In this document: one piece after another, positions 11,227-22,041 of the stretch
How positions within the stretch are numbered: position 1 is the stretch's first letter
Layout: every line of letters starts with the position of its first letter
From: Hydrogenophilus sp.
GTDB lineage: Bacteria; Pseudomonadota; Gammaproteobacteria; Burkholderiales; Thiobacillaceae
Direction of reading: 5' to 3'
Assembly: GCA_020692235.1 (NCBI GenBank)
Contig: JAIMKU010000010.1
Span: 11,872-48,467 of the forward strand
DNA length: 36,596 nt
Notes under the pieces: model-generated
What the model was told of the DNA's origin: nothing
Database searches by the model: none
The model's input: only the letters and a program-made list of their open reading frames with translations
Program-made: the position numbers and the translations under genes

Positions 11227-11302
11227 GGGTTGTTAGCTCAGCTGGTAGAGCAGCGGACTCTTAATCCGTCGGTCGACAGTTCGAATCTGTCACAACCCAC
11301 CA
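11227..11302 (+). tRNA. tRNA-Lys (anticodon CTT)
   Basis: 76 nt GGGTTGTTAGCTCAGCTGGTAGAGCAGCGGACTCTTAATCCGTCGGTCGACAGTTCGAATCTGTCACAACCCACCA; 7-bp acceptor stem, anticodon loop CTCTTAA, encoded CCA. Confidence 0.96.
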
Positions 11303-11316
11303 GTTGAATTTTGCAC

Positions 11317-11349
11317 AAGGCCGCTCTTCAGCGTGGCCTTTTGCATTTT
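11317..11349 (+). terminator. Putative rho-independent terminator downstream of tRNA-Lys
   Basis: AAGGCCGCT-CTTC-AGCGTGGCCTTTTGCATTTT hairpin with a 2-nt bulge and T-rich tail. Confidence 0.55.
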
Positions 11350-11400
11350 CCAATCGGTATGGACCGATGCCGATCATGGCTATTAAAAACATAGGTCAGG

Positions 11401-11568
11401 CTAGGAGCCTGTCGGACTTGAAGAATCGAAGCGAAAAATTGTCCGAACGAGGACAGATTTCGACGATTTCGCTGGGTAATAGCCGTTCTATTACCCAAGA
11501 AAGCGGCGGAATATGGACCGTTCCGACGGTTTTGCAGCCGATTTCCTTTAAGTCCGACAGACTCCTAG
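11401..11568. mobile_element. MITE-like element with 19-bp imperfect terminal inverted repeats
   Basis: IRL CTAGGAGCCTGTCGGACTT (11401-11419) and IRR AAGTCCGACAGACTCCTAG (11550-11568) pair with one mismatch; no transposase ORF between them. Confidence 0.65.
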
Positions 11569-11597
11569 GATTTCACCGCCATTTTGAAGGAATCGAC

Positions 11598-11873
11598 ATG
11601 CACACGGACCAAGTTCTAAACCAGTTGAAAGAGCATGGACAGCTTCTTGACGCGGAGATCGCGTCGGCAACGGGGATTACGTTGGCGCAAGTGCGCAAGT
11701 CGCTAAATGAACTATCGTTGCGCGGCGAAATATCCCAATGCAGCATCACCCGCTTCAATGGCAACAAGCGCATCGACGGTTTCCAATGCCGGATTTCCGG
11801 CTATGTCCCGCCTGCCGCGCCCGGTCGGAAGGCCTCATCGGGCAAGAAAGGTTCGGCAAACACCTCGGGCTAA
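11598..11873 (+). CDS. Small putative winged-helix/HTH DNA-binding protein
   Basis: 91 aa; MHTDQVLNQLKEHGQLLDAEIASATGITLAQVRKSLNELSLRGEISQCSITRFNGNKRIDGFQCRISGY; HTH-like pattern and basic tail. Confidence 0.6.
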   Translation: MHTDQVLNQLKEHGQLLDAEIASATGITLAQVRKSLNELSLRGEISQCSITRFNGNKRIDGFQCRISGYVPPAAPGRKASSGKKGSANTSG

Positions 11874-11933
11874 CCGCACTATCGCTGGCGCCTTCTATCA
11901 ACCGCGCCACATCGGCCGGGCCGGGTTACGGTT

Positions 11934-12377
11934 TCATACAGTCGTTCGGCCAGCGCATTTTTTCCCCAGACAGGTAAGGTAGGCCGCGCCATCCGGCGGC
12001 GTGCCGTTACGCTGGCTATTCCAGATCATCTCGGCCAGACAGTCCATCACCTCATGCTCGGCCCGGTGTTCGTCGCTCAAGCGCAGAACGAGTGTCCGAT
12101 AGCGGGCCAGAATGCCGGGCGGCTGATCGATGGCTAACTGCTCCGAGATGGCCAGGTGCATCATCAGGTGCAGGAAGGGGTTGGTCTCGCCGTTCTCAGG
12201 CAGCCAGTCCCGATTGAGATTGGCATCGGGGCTGGCCAGCAGGGCGTGGTATTCCGGGTGATGCAGTATATGGTCGGCGGCCAACGCTTCGAGGTCGCTG
12301 AGGATGGACTTGTCCCGATATTTGCGCCACGCCTCGAACAGGAACCGGCGGGCCTCGTCACGGTCGGGATTAAACAT
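11934..12377 (-). CDS. DUF1841 family protein
   Basis: Start at MFNPDRDEARRFLFEAWRKYRD (12377); HPEYHALL, NPFLHLMMHLAISEQLAIDQPPGI, HEVMDCLAEMIWNSQRNG. Confidence 0.85.
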   Translation of the reverse strand: MFNPDRDEARRFLFEAWRKYRDKSILSDLEALAADHILHHPEYHALLASPDANLNRDWLPENGETNPFLHLMMHLAISEQLAIDQPPGILARYRTLVLRLSDEHRAEHEVMDCLAEMIWNSQRNGTPPDGAAYLTCLGKKCAGRTTV

Positions 12378-13452
12378 CGTAGTGCAGTGCCAGAACCGTG
12401 CTGTAGTGCAGCAATCGGTTTTTGCCGTCCAGATGGGCGAACTCGCCATTGCCATAAAAGCCGATCAGCGGCATTCCGGGGAAGCGGCGCTTGATGGCCT
12501 CCAGGTCGTGGTCCTTGCCGCCGTAGAAATAGGCGCCCCGGCTCATGCTTGGAAAACAGAGGCCGAAGGCCGGGTCAAGCATTTTGTCGCCAGTCAGTCG
12601 CTCCAGCATCTGGTTCATGTCTCGTTCGGCGGCCAGCGGCTGGCGGATCGCCCAGAATAGGCGGTCGCGCGGCCGTACCCGGACGGACAGGGTGACCGAT
12701 CGGTCCGCCATATTGGTGGCGATGATCGGCACCAGCGTGTAGCGACCTTCCAACAGGGCGTTTTCCGGATTGCCGTGAACGATCCCGGCCATGACCATGT
12801 GTAACGGGAATTGCCGGGAGTTGCCGGCATCTAGGGGCAGGCCACGGGCCAGGCTATCCAGTGCCGGGCGACCGTCCAGCGATTGGACGTCATGGCCGCT
12901 GACACGGTCGATCTCGAATGGCTCGGATAAAGCGTGGATGCCGCGGGATATGTCCACCTGACAGCGGCTGCCGGCTATCGCCAACTCGCAGCGTCTGCCC
13001 GGCGTCAGCCGGCTGCCTTGCCAGACAGTGTAGGGGCCTTGGCCGCTGGCGTCGCCGGAGACCGCGCCGTAGCGGCGGCCGGGTTGATCGAGCCAGGCGG
13101 TATTGATCGTATTGGGCGCGGCCATGGCCAGGCGCCAATCGTCGTTGCTATCGGCAGCTCGCAGCTCCAGCCCCTCGCCGAATACCATGGCGACGGCGGC
13201 CGGCGCGTCGAGCAGCCAGTCCTCCTCTGTGAATAGCCCGACTGCCGTTGAACCGGCCACTTGCAGACAGTTGGCGGTGCGCGCGGCGGCGGCGATGGCC
13301 GCCTGTGGACTGCTGGCGAAATCAGAGCTGAGAAACAGCAGCACGCCGTGAGCGATCTCGATAGCCGCCCGTGCCATCGCCGCATGCACCGCCTCGGCCG
13401 CTAGGTCCGGGGTGGCGACGATGCCGTGGGCAAGTCCGGTGGCGACTTTCAT
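12370..13452 (-). CDS. FIST N/C domain signal-transduction protein
   Basis: 360 aa; VAGSTAVGLFTEEDWLLDAPAAVAMVFG, FCFPSMSRGAYFYGGKDHDLEAIKRRFPGMPLIGFYGNGEFAH-like C-terminal region. Confidence 0.85.
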   Translation of the reverse strand: MKVATGLAHGIVATPDLAAEAVHAAMARAAIEIAHGVLLFLSSDFASSPQAAIAAAARTANCLQVAGSTAVGLFTEEDWLLDAPAAVAMVFGEGLELRAADSNDDWRLAMAAPNTINTAWLDQPGRRYGAVSGDASGQGPYTVWQGSRLTPGRRCELAIAGSRCQVDISRGIHALSEPFEIDRVSGHDVQSLDGRPALDSLARGLPLDAGNSRQFPLHMVMAGIVHGNPENALLEGRYTLVPIIATNMADRSVTLSVRVRPRDRLFWAIRQPLAAERDMNQMLERLTGDKMLDPAFGLCFPSMSRGAYFYGGKDHDLEAIKRRFPGMPLIGFYGNGEFAHLDGKNRLLHYSTVLALHYDV

Positions 13453-14084
13453 CGGCTACCTTTCTCCGGCCACTCGCACAGGTCAAAGATCAAGCAGCGC
13501 CGGCACTCCGGTTGGCGCGCCTTGCACACATAGCGGCCATGCAGGATCAGCCAGTGATGGGCGTTTGGGCGGAATTCCGCCGGGGTATGGTGGAGCAGCT
13601 TTTTTTCGACTTCGAGCACGGTCTTGCCGGGGGCCAGCCCGGTTCGGTTGGCGACCCGGAAGATATGGGTATCGACCGCGATGACCGGCTGACCGAAGGC
13701 CGTGTTGAGCACCACGTTGGCAGTCTTACGGCCGACGCCGGGCAAGTCTTCCAACGCCTCGCGCCTGGCCGGGACCGCACCGTCATGGCGCTCGATTAGC
13801 AAGCGGCAGGCGGCGATGATGTTTTTCGCCTTGGCTTGATAAAGGCCGATGTGGCGGATGTATTCCTTCAGACCTGTCTCGCCCAGAGCCAGCATCTTTT
13901 GCGGGGTGTCGGCCACGGGGAACAGGGTTGTGGTGGCCAGGTTGACGCTCTTGTCGGTCGCCTGGGCCGAGAGAATCACCGCGACCAGCAGCTCGAACGG
14001 CGTGCGGTAGACCAGTTCGGTGGTCGGCTGCGGGTTGGCATCGCGCAGTCGGGCGTAAATCTGACTGCGCTTGGCGGCGTCCAT
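13449..14084 (-). CDS. nth: Endonuclease III
   Basis: 211 aa; LVAVILSAQATDKSVN, LPGVGRKTANVVLNTAFG, Fe-S cysteines CKARQPECRRCLIFDLC. Confidence 0.97.
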   Translation of the reverse strand: MDAAKRSQIYARLRDANPQPTTELVYRTPFELLVAVILSAQATDKSVNLATTTLFPVADTPQKMLALGETGLKEYIRHIGLYQAKAKNIIAACRLLIERHDGAVPARREALEDLPGVGRKTANVVLNTAFGQPVIAVDTHIFRVANRTGLAPGKTVLEVEKKLLHHTPAEFRPNAHHWLILHGRYVCKARQPECRRCLIFDLCEWPEKGSR

Positions 14085-14090
14085 CGGCGT

Positions 14091-14771
14091 TCAGTCTGCC
14101 TGCTGCGGCTGCAAGCTCACCGCGCGGGGCTCCAGCGCCCGGATTTCCTCGATCCGGTTGCGGGCGGCGATCAACAGGCCCAGACCGATGAAGGCGCCGG
14201 GTGGCAGGATGGCCAGTAGCAAACCCTGATAGTTGGGCAGGACATGGATGACATAGGCATTGGCCGCCGGTCCGAAGGCCAGGTCCAGGCCGGACAACAG
14301 CAAGCCCTTGCCGAAGATTTCCCGCAAGCCACCCAGCGCGGCCAGCACCAGGCTCAGCCCCAGGCCCATCATCAAGCCATCGAGGAATGAATAAAACGCG
14401 CCGTGCTTGGAGGCATAGGCCTCAACCCGCGCCAGCACGATGCAGTTGACCACGATCAGCGGGATGTAGATACCCAACACCAGATAAAGCTGGAGCAGGT
14501 AGGCGTGCATCAATAGATCGACCATGGTGACCAGGGTGGCGATGATCAGGATGTAGACCGGAATGCGCACGGCCGGCGGCACCAGGCGGCTGACCAGGGC
14601 GGCGGCGGTGTTGGCCAAGGCCATTACCATGGTGGTCGCCAGCCCCAGCGACAGGCCATTTACCAGACTGCTGCTCACCGCGAGGGTCGGGCACATGCCC
14701 AATATCTGGACGATGCCGGGGTTCTGTTTCCAGAGTCCATTGACGATGATGTCGCGGGTTTCACTGGCCAT
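14091..14771 (-). CDS. rsxE: Electron transport complex subunit RsxE/RnfE
   Basis: 226 aa; NGLWKQNPGIVQILGMCPTLAVSSSLVNGLSLGLATT. Confidence 0.96.
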   Translation of the reverse strand: MASETRDIIVNGLWKQNPGIVQILGMCPTLAVSSSLVNGLSLGLATTMVMALANTAAALVSRLVPPAVRIPVYILIIATLVTMVDLLMHAYLLQLYLVLGIYIPLIVVNCIVLARVEAYASKHGAFYSFLDGLMMGLGLSLVLAALGGLREIFGKGLLLSGLDLAFGPAANAYVIHVLPNYQGLLLAILPPGAFIGLGLLIAARNRIEEIRALEPRAVSLQPQQAD

Positions 14772-15399
14772 CTCTCACCTTCTGAGTCAGCAACTCGGCC
14801 CGGTGCCGGGCAAAATAGTCCAGCGCCAGTTTCACTGCCTTGACCACGGCGCGGGGCGAAATCGTCGCGCCGGCCATGGCGTCGAATTTACCGCCATCCT
14901 TCTTGACCCGCCAGTCATCGGCCTTGGGGGCGTCGAGCGATTTGCCGGCGAATTGCCGGATCCATGGGCTCTTGGCGACATCGATGTAATCGCCCAGGCC
15001 CGGCGTCTCGCTGTGGGCGGTGACTCGAACCCCGGTCAAGCGGCCGTCCGGCAGGATGCCGACCAAGAGCTTGATCTCGCCGGCATAGCCATCCGGGGCA
15101 ACGGCCTCCAGCACCACTGCCGTCGGTTTGCCGGCCAGCTTGGCCGGGTAGTATGCGCCGGGTTTCTTCAGACCGAGCAGCGGGTTGGCCGGCAACGGCC
15201 GGGTGGACTTGACCAGGTCGTTGTCGTAACTACCGGCCGGCAGGACCTGGGCGATGAGCTTTATTTTGGCCTCGCGTTCACTCTTTTCGATGGGCGCACG
15301 GGTCAGGTCAAAGGTGCCGGCCAGCAACACGGCACCAACGATGGAAAAGCCAAGCAGGGCCAGTGCGGTCAATTTGATATTGCGGGAGATTTCGCTCAT
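14761..15399 (-). CDS. rsxG: Electron transport complex subunit RsxG/RnfG
   Basis: 212 aa; GILPDGRLTGVRVTAHSETPGLGDYID, DAMAGATISPRAVVKAVK (flavinylation-type SGAT-like motif). Confidence 0.95.
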   Translation of the reverse strand: MSEISRNIKLTALALLGFSIVGAVLLAGTFDLTRAPIEKSEREAKIKLIAQVLPAGSYDNDLVKSTRPLPANPLLGLKKPGAYYPAKLAGKPTAVVLEAVAPDGYAGEIKLLVGILPDGRLTGVRVTAHSETPGLGDYIDVAKSPWIRQFAGKSLDAPKADDWRVKKDGGKFDAMAGATISPRAVVKAVKLALDYFARHRAELLTQKVRDGQ

Positions 15400-16427
15400 C
15401 GGCCGGCCCTCCCACCCTTGGCGTGGCCGAAGACGCGGGGCTGGCTGAAGGCGTCGATGAGCGGCGCGGCGGAGTTCAGTATCAGGACCGAGAAGGCGAC
15501 ACCGTCGGGATAGCCGCCGTAGGTTCGGATGATTACGGTGAGGAAGCCGGCCAAGCCGCCAAAGATCAGTTTGCCGCGCGGCGTGGTGCAGGCGGTCACC
15601 GGGTCAGTGGCGATGAAGAAGGCGCCCAGCATGGCGCCACCGGCCAAGAGGTGAAACAGCGGGTCGGCATGATGCGCCGGATCGATCTGCCAGAGTACGC
15701 CGGCGGTCAGGGCGATGGCCGCCAGGAAGGCGGCCGGGATATGCCAGGTAATCAGCCGGTTGGCGATCAGGAACAAGCCGCCGAACAGGTACATCATGGC
15801 GACCAGCTCCATGCCCTTGCCGGCGATCAATCCGTGGATCGGTTGGGAGAAGGCATCCATGACCGTATGGCCGCCGCGGGTGGCGGTTTTCAGGCTGTCC
15901 AGGACCGTGGCCGAGGTATAGGCGTCGGGCGTGATGTTGCCGCCGATGAACATCAGATCGAAGGCATCGCTGAGATTGGGCAGGTAATTAGCCAGGGGCG
16001 CGGGCGCCGCCCATTGGGTCATGTAGACCGGGAAACTGATAATCAGGGCGCCATAGCCGACCATGGCCGGATTGAACAGGTTCTGGCCCAGTCCGCCGTA
16101 TAGATGCTTGGCCACCACGACTGCGAAGAACATACCGGTCATATACAGCCACCAAGGCGCTAGGGTGGGCACGGACAAGGCCAGCAGCCAGGCGGTGAGT
16201 AGCACCGAACCGTCGGTCAGGGCGGCTTGCAGCGGCCGGCCGCGAACCACCAGTATCATGGCCTCGAAGCCGATCCCTAAAAGGCCGCACCAGATCAGGC
16301 TGAGCCAGATGCCGGGGCCGAAAAACCAGGCGTGGGCAAGGGTGCCGGGGATCAGTGCGGCCATCACCTTAATCATGGTGAAGCGCACCGAATTGTGTTC
16401 CTTGAGGACGAATGGCGAACCGATCAT
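15396..16427 (-). CDS. rsxD: Electron transport complex subunit RsxD/RnfD
   Basis: 343 aa; GGLGQNLFNPAMVGYGALIISFPVYMTQW, DGVAFSVLILNSAAPLID. Confidence 0.95.
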   Translation of the reverse strand: MIGSPFVLKEHNSVRFTMIKVMAALIPGTLAHAWFFGPGIWLSLIWCGLLGIGFEAMILVVRGRPLQAALTDGSVLLTAWLLALSVPTLAPWWLYMTGMFFAVVVAKHLYGGLGQNLFNPAMVGYGALIISFPVYMTQWAAPAPLANYLPNLSDAFDLMFIGGNITPDAYTSATVLDSLKTATRGGHTVMDAFSQPIHGLIAGKGMELVAMMYLFGGLFLIANRLITWHIPAAFLAAIALTAGVLWQIDPAHHADPLFHLLAGGAMLGAFFIATDPVTACTTPRGKLIFGGLAGFLTVIIRTYGGYPDGVAFSVLILNSAAPLIDAFSQPRVFGHAKGGRAGR

Positions 16428-18061
16428 GCCTCATGCTCCGTGGCGGGTGAGGCGGCCTGACGGCGTGCCTCGATGGCGTCGATCTGGCGCTGTTGTTCCG
16501 GGGTCAGGGTCTCGGTGTTTTTGGCTTGCACGGTTTCCTTCGCTTGTTTGGCGCGTGCGATGGCGGCGTCCAGGATGGCCTTCTTGCGCGCGGCCTCCGG
16601 GTCGTCCGCCGCCACGGCGCCGGCCTCTAGCCGCTCGCTGGCCTTCTTGCCCAGTCGCGCGGCCTTTTCCTGCTTCTCCCGTTCCTGGCGGAGAAGCTGA
16701 AATTCGTGGCGTTGACGGGCACCCTCGGCGGCCTGCTTGGCCCGGTCGGCGGCGACGATCTCGCTCTTGGCGAAGCGGTAATAATCGACCAGCGGGATAT
16801 GGCTGGGGCAGACGTGGCTGCAACAGCCGCATTCGATGCAATCGAACAGCTTGTAGGCGCGAGCCTTGTCGAGGTTCTTCGCCTTGGCGTGCCAGTACAG
16901 CTCGAACGGTTGCAGGCTGGCCGGGCAAGCCAGGGCGCACTGGCCGCAGCGGGTGCAGGGCATGGCCGGCGGATGACGCGGGAACAGCGCGGGATTCCTG
17001 GCGATGACGCAGTTGACCGACTTGACCAGTGGGGCGGCGGTGTCGTCCAGGTCGAAGCCCATCATCGGACCACCGATGATGTGGCCAGTGACCCCGGCCA
17101 GGTCGCCGCCAGCCAGTCGGATCAGGTCCACGATGGGGGTGCCCAGACGGGCCTCGATGTTGTGCGGCTCGGCCACATGGCCGGTGACGCTGACCACCCG
17201 GCTCAACATCGGCTCGCCCAGTTCAACTGCGCGGTACAGGGCGTAAGCGGTGGCGACGTTGAAGACCTGAATGCCGATGTCGGTAGAAATCTTGCCGCTC
17301 GGCGTTTCCAGCCCGGTCAGCAACTGGGTGAGCTGCTTGGCCCCGCCGCTGGGGTAGCGGGTCGGCACGACGGTCACCCGGGCGGCGAGTTTCAATTGTG
17401 CGCAAGCGCCCCGCATGGCCTCGGCCGCCTGAGGCTTGTTGTCCTCGATGCCGACCAGGATGCGCTTGGCGCCCAGGGTGTGACGCATGATCTCGGCGCC
17501 CTGCATGATTGCCGTGGCCCGTTCGCGCATCAGCCGGTCATCGCAGGTAATCCACGGCTCGCATTCCGCACCGTTGAGGATCAGGGTCTCGATGGCGGTG
17601 CCGCCCGGCGCCAGTTTCACATGACTGGGAAATACCGCGCCGCCCTGGCCGGCCAGGCCCATGGCGGCCAAGGGCTTGGCCAACTCGCCGGGCGCCAGAT
17701 TGCGCCAGTCGATGGGGTGCATCTCGACGGCAGTATCGGCGCCGTCCGCCTCGATCACCACGCATAGGTCGGGCAAGCCGGAGGGATGGGCCACCGGCCG
17801 AGGCTCCACGGCCAGCACCCGGCCAGAAGTGGGGGCATGGACGGCGGCGGAGATGTGGCCATCCGGGGTGCCGATTATTTGACCTTTCAACACCGTGTCG
17901 CCGGCCTGGACCAGGACCCGTGCGGCCTGGCCGAGGTGTTGGCGCAAGGGAACGATGTAGCGCTCGGCCAACGGTGCGACCAGGATGGTCCGGGCGTTGG
18001 ACTCGGCCTTGTGTTCGGCCGGATGCAGCCCGCCCGGAATGGGGTAGACCTTGCCGTTCAT
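16424..18061 (-). CDS. rsxC: Electron transport complex subunit RsxC/RnfC
   Basis: Start at [21 protein letters not shown]; two 4Fe-4S motifs [12 protein letters not shown] and [12 protein letters not shown]; charged C-terminal tail. Confidence 0.96.
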   Translation of the reverse strand: MNGKVYPIPGGLHPAEHKAESNARTILVAPLAERYIVPLRQHLGQAARVLVQAGDTVLKGQIIGTPDGHISAAVHAPTSGRVLAVEPRPVAHPSGLPDLCVVIEADGADTAVEMHPIDWRNLAPGELAKPLAAMGLAGQGGAVFPSHVKLAPGGTAIETLILNGAECEPWITCDDRLMRERATAIMQGAEIMRHTLGAKRILVGIEDNKPQAAEAMRGACAQLKLAARVTVVPTRYPSGGAKQLTQLLTGLETPSGKISTDIGIQVFNVATAYALYRAVELGEPMLSRVVSVTGHVAEPHNIEARLGTPIVDLIRLAGGDLAGVTGHIIGGPMMGFDLDDTAAPLVKSVNCVIARNPALFPRHPPAMPCTRCGQCALACPASLQPFELYWHAKAKNLDKARAYKLFDCIECGCCSHVCPSHIPLVDYYRFAKSEIVAADRAKQAAEGARQRHEFQLLRQEREKQEKAARLGKKASERLEAGAVAADDPEAARKKAILDAAIARAKQAKETVQAKNTETLTPEQQRQIDAIEARRQAASPATEHEA

Positions 18062-18615
18062 GGCGCCGCCCTCTCCGGGTGAATCGGGACGACCGGGTAG
18101 CGCCATTTCCAGTTGTTCACGGTTTCATGGACCACTTCCATGTGGATGCAGTCAACCGGGCAGGGCGTGACGCACAACTCGCAGCCGGTGCACAGGTCGG
18201 CGACCACGACGTGCAGTTGCTTGGAGGCGCCGACGATGGCATCGACCGGGCAGGCCTGGATGCAGAGGGTGCAGCCGATGCAGGTATTCTCGTCGATGAT
18301 GGCCACCGACTTGGGCTTGGGCGCGACGCCGGCGCCAAACGGTTTGACCTCCACGCCGAGCAGGTCGGCCAGCCTCTGTATGCCGGCCTCGCCGCCGGGA
18401 GGACAGCGGTTGATGTCGGCCTCGCCCTTGGCCATGGCCTCGGCATAGGGTCGGCAGCCGGGAAAGCCGCATTGGCCGCATTGAGTCTGGGGCAGGATGT
18501 CGTTGATCTTGTCGGCCAGCGGGTTGCCGGTCACCTTGAACTTGAGTTCCGCCCAGCCCAGTACCATACCCAGAACCAGCCCGATGGCGGCCATGACGAT
18601 GATCGCTGAAATCAT
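18058..18615 (-). CDS. rsxB: Electron transport complex subunit RsxB/RnfB
   Basis: 185 aa; [47 protein letters not shown]. Confidence 0.96.
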   Translation of the reverse strand: MISAIIVMAAIGLVLGMVLGWAELKFKVTGNPLADKINDILPQTQCGQCGFPGCRPYAEAMAKGEADINRCPPGGEAGIQRLADLLGVEVKPFGAGVAPKPKSVAIIDENTCIGCTLCIQACPVDAIVGASKQLHVVVADLCTGCELCVTPCPVDCIHMEVVHETVNNWKWRYPVVPIHPERAAP

Positions 18616-19187
18616 CGGATCAGGCCCGAGAACCCCATGAAGGCCAGACTCATCAAGCCGGCCGTAATCATCGCGATGCTGACGCCCTGGAAGGGTTTGG
18701 GCACATCGGCGCCGTCCAGCCGTTCGCGCATGGCGGCGAACAGGGCCAGCACCAGGGAAAAGCCGATGGCGCCACCGAGACCGAACAGCAGGGAATCGAC
18801 GAAGTTATGCTGCTGCTGGACATTGAGCAGGGGAATGCCCAACACGGCGCAGTTGGTGGTAATCAGCGGCAGGTAGATGCCCAGCACCCGGAACAAGGTC
18901 GGGCTGGCCTTCTTGATGTATAGCTCGGTGAAACCGACGATGGCGGCGATCACCACGATGAACGACAGTGTGCGCAGGTAGGCCAGGTCGGGGCCGAGCA
19001 CATAAGTGTCGATCAAATAACTGGTTCCGGAGCAGAGGGTCAGCACGAAGGTGGTGGCGGCGGCCATGCCGATTGACGTCTCCAGTTTTTTGGACACGCC
19101 GAAGAACGGGCACAGGCCCAGTAACTTCGCCATGATGATGTTGTTGACGAAGACCGTGCCGATGAGGATGAGTAGGTAGTGTTCCAT
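18612..19187 (-). CDS. rsxA: Electron transport complex subunit RsxA/RnfA
   Basis: 191 aa; [33 protein letters not shown]. Confidence 0.96.
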   Translation of the reverse strand: MEHYLLILIGTVFVNNIIMAKLLGLCPFFGVSKKLETSIGMAAATTFVLTLCSGTSYLIDTYVLGPDLAYLRTLSFIVVIAAIVGFTELYIKKASPTLFRVLGIYLPLITTNCAVLGIPLLNVQQQHNFVDSLLFGLGGAIGFSLVLALFAAMRERLDGADVPKPFQGVSIAMITAGLMSLAFMGFSGLIR

Positions 19188-19308
19188 TGCGCAAACCGGA
19201 GGGTGGCCGGATTATCCGTCACCCCACAAGGCTAAACAACCCTGATCTGAGCGTCCTTATTGACGGCGCGACGGGTCGCCAGCGACTCGTGTCTAGGGCT
19301 CACTAAAT

Positions 19309-21998
19309 TCAACCGCCAAACCTGGCCGCCAGCCCATCGAGCGTGATGTTCTCGGCGATCTCGTCATGCGGAATCAGCACATAGCGCCACGGCTTGCCGC
19401 CATGACTCGCCGCATGGTCCGAGGCATTCGCGCACCACCTGACGGCGGCCTCTTTCTTGGCGATGACAATTGGGTCTTCCATCTCGGTGCGCTGCTTCGG
19501 TTCCAGCATATAGATCGTGTCGTCGGTCTCGGCCACGAAGTCCGGCTGATATTCTAGTTGCTCCGCTCCGTCCGGATAGTAAATCTGGAACTGGCCCTTG
19601 GCGGGCTTAAACCATTTGCTGGCTTCGCGCTCCAGAATCACCGCCAGCTTGCGTTCCGAATCGGAGTCAAATTTCTGCACCGGATACAGGCATTTCTGGA
19701 AGCCGCCAAACAGGTACTTCGCCATGTTGCTCTTGTCGGCCGGCTCCACCCGGTAGTTGGCGGGCGGCTCCTGTGCCGAATAGGTGTAGGCGCTCTGCTT
19801 CAGCTCGGTAAAGCCCTTACTGACCTTCACCTCGTAGCCGGCCACGTCCACCCAGTAATGCGCCTGCATCTGGGCATGGATGAAGCGGGCGATGTCACGC
19901 TGGTAGCAACGCAGCACCTTGCGGCTGTCCGCCTCGGATAGATAACCCTTGAAATGCCGCACGGTCTGGGCGGCCAGGTCATAGAGCAGATCGGCGTGAT
20001 CGTCGTAGGAAACGTCGTCGAAGTCCACCAGGCCACTGACCACGTAGTCTTCCAGCCGCACTTCGTCGATACCGCCACGGCCCACCGACACCACTTCAAG
20101 CTGGTTCGTGCGCAAGTGCTGTATCCAAAGCTCGTCGGAGACCGCCGGGTATTTCAGCGCGGCCAGGTCGAGCGTGAACGGCTTGAAGCCCGCTTTCACC
20201 TCGCCCTTTGGCACCACCAGGATGCGCGGGATGGCTATGGTCTGCTGGGTCACCAGCTCGACCGTCTTTGCCACCACGGCGGCAAAGTCCGGCTTCTCCG
20301 CCACCCCGTCCAGTTCCAGTTGGGTCGGCTGGTGCTGCGCCTCGACCGCCTTGACGATGGCGGCCTGGATTTCCGGCTTCTTCAGATATTCGATGGTGGG
20401 CAAGGTCTGTGCGGCTGGTTTTCCAGCGTGCGGATGACCTCGTAGGTAATCTGCGCGACCTTCTGCTCCTCCGGCTTGGTAAATACCGGCGCCTGATCCT
20501 GCCCGGCCAGCGTCGTGCTGCCGGTCGCGTGGGCAGGCGTCAAGCCCAGCCGGGTCGCCAGTTGCGATTGCGACACGACCGTGGTCGTCTTCTGCCCCAG
20601 CGCATCGGCATCCAGCACCAGGGTCTGCAAATGGATTGCCGACTCCGGCTGGTTGGCCTCGGCGATGATCTCCTGGAACTTGTCGTGGGCGACGATGTTC
20701 AGCCGATCCACCGCCGTCACGCCGGTACGTTTGCCATAGGGCAGGCGCAGGCCGCGGCCGATGGATTGCTCGATCAGCACCCGGGCATTGGCCGCCCGCA
20801 GCGGCACGATGGTGTAGAGGTTGGTCACGTCCCAGCCTTCTTTCAGCATGTTGACGTGAATCACGATCTCGGTCGGTTCGGAGGTCGCCTCCACCTTGAG
20901 CAGGCGGGCGATCATTTTCTCTTCTTCCGCGCCGGTCTTGCTCGAATCCACCTGGATGACCTTGTCCCGGTAGCGCCCCGCGAAAAAGTTGTCGGATTGG
21001 ATCAACGCCAATAGCTGGCTGGCGTGGCTCGTGTCGCGCGCAATCACCAACACGAAAGGTTTGACGATGGCATTGCCGGTTTCGCGGGCGTAGGTCTCCA
21101 GTTCCATCTTTACGCTCTCGTGCAGGCGCACGCCGTCTTCCAGCTTCAGGCGCTCGATCTCCTCCGCCGACATGCCGGCCGGGTTGAAGTCCTTGCGCGT
21201 CACCACGGCCGGTTCCTTGACGAAGCCATCGGCCATCGCCTGGCCGAGCGGATAATCGACGATCACGTTCTTGAACGGCACCGCGCCGCGCGCCGTCTCG
21301 ACAAATGGTGTGGCGGTCAGCTCCAGGCCAAGGATCGGCCTCAGCTCGTTGATGGCGCGAATGCCCGCGCTGGCCCGGTAGCGGTGCGATTCATCCATCA
21401 GCATCACCAGGTCCGGCAGGCCGGCCAGGTAGTCGAAGTAACTCTCGCCGATGTATTCCGACAGCCGCTTGATACGTGGTGACTTGCCGCCGCGCACCTC
21501 GGAATTGATCTTGGAAATGTTGAAGATGTTGATCCGCACGCCGCCGAAGAGCGTGCCGCTGCGCGGGTCATGCTGATCGTAGTTGTCCCCGGTGATGATC
21601 GACGGCGCGTCGATGGCGAATTCGGCGATGCCCCGGAACACATACTTGGGATGCGTGCGGTCGCTGAAATCGGCGATCAGTTTGTTGTAGATGGTCAGGT
21701 TCGGCGCCAGCACGAAAAAGTTGTCGATGCCGTGCGCCAGGTGCAGATAGCTGATGAAAGCGCCCATCAGCCGCGTCTTGCCGACGCCAGTGGCGAGCGC
21801 GAAGCACAGCGAGGGAAAGTCGCGCTCGAAATCCGTCACCGAGGGGAACTCGCCGCGGATCGCCGCCAGCATGGCCGCGACATCGGCGTTCTTGCCAGGC
21901 GGCGCAATCTCGGTGATGCGGTCAAGGATTTCCAGCGAGCGGCGCTGCGGCGGGCGCAGGCTCAGGCGGTCGGCGATGGCGTTGACGTGGCGGTTCAT
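19309..21998 (-). pseudogene. res: Type III restriction enzyme Res subunit, split by a single frameshift
   Basis: ORF 20382-21998 has helicase motifs ATGVGKT, MDESHRY, LTATP, EQSIGRGLRLP; ORF 19309-20403 has the nuclease-like YQPDFVAETDDTIYMLEPKQR. The two overlap out of frame near 20,415. Confidence 0.88.
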
Positions 21999-22041
21999 CT
22001 TTCAGTATCCCAGCCTTTCAAGAGCTATATATACTTCGTCC

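Noticed and set aside
16706-17767. 353-aa plus-strand ORF opposite rsxC
   Set aside because: Antisense shadow; rsxC is intact with both Fe-S motifs.
19188-19308. Imperfect stem ACGGGTCGC-CAG-CGACTCGT between rsxA and res as a terminator
   Set aside because: Contains a mismatch/wobble and no following T-run on either strand.
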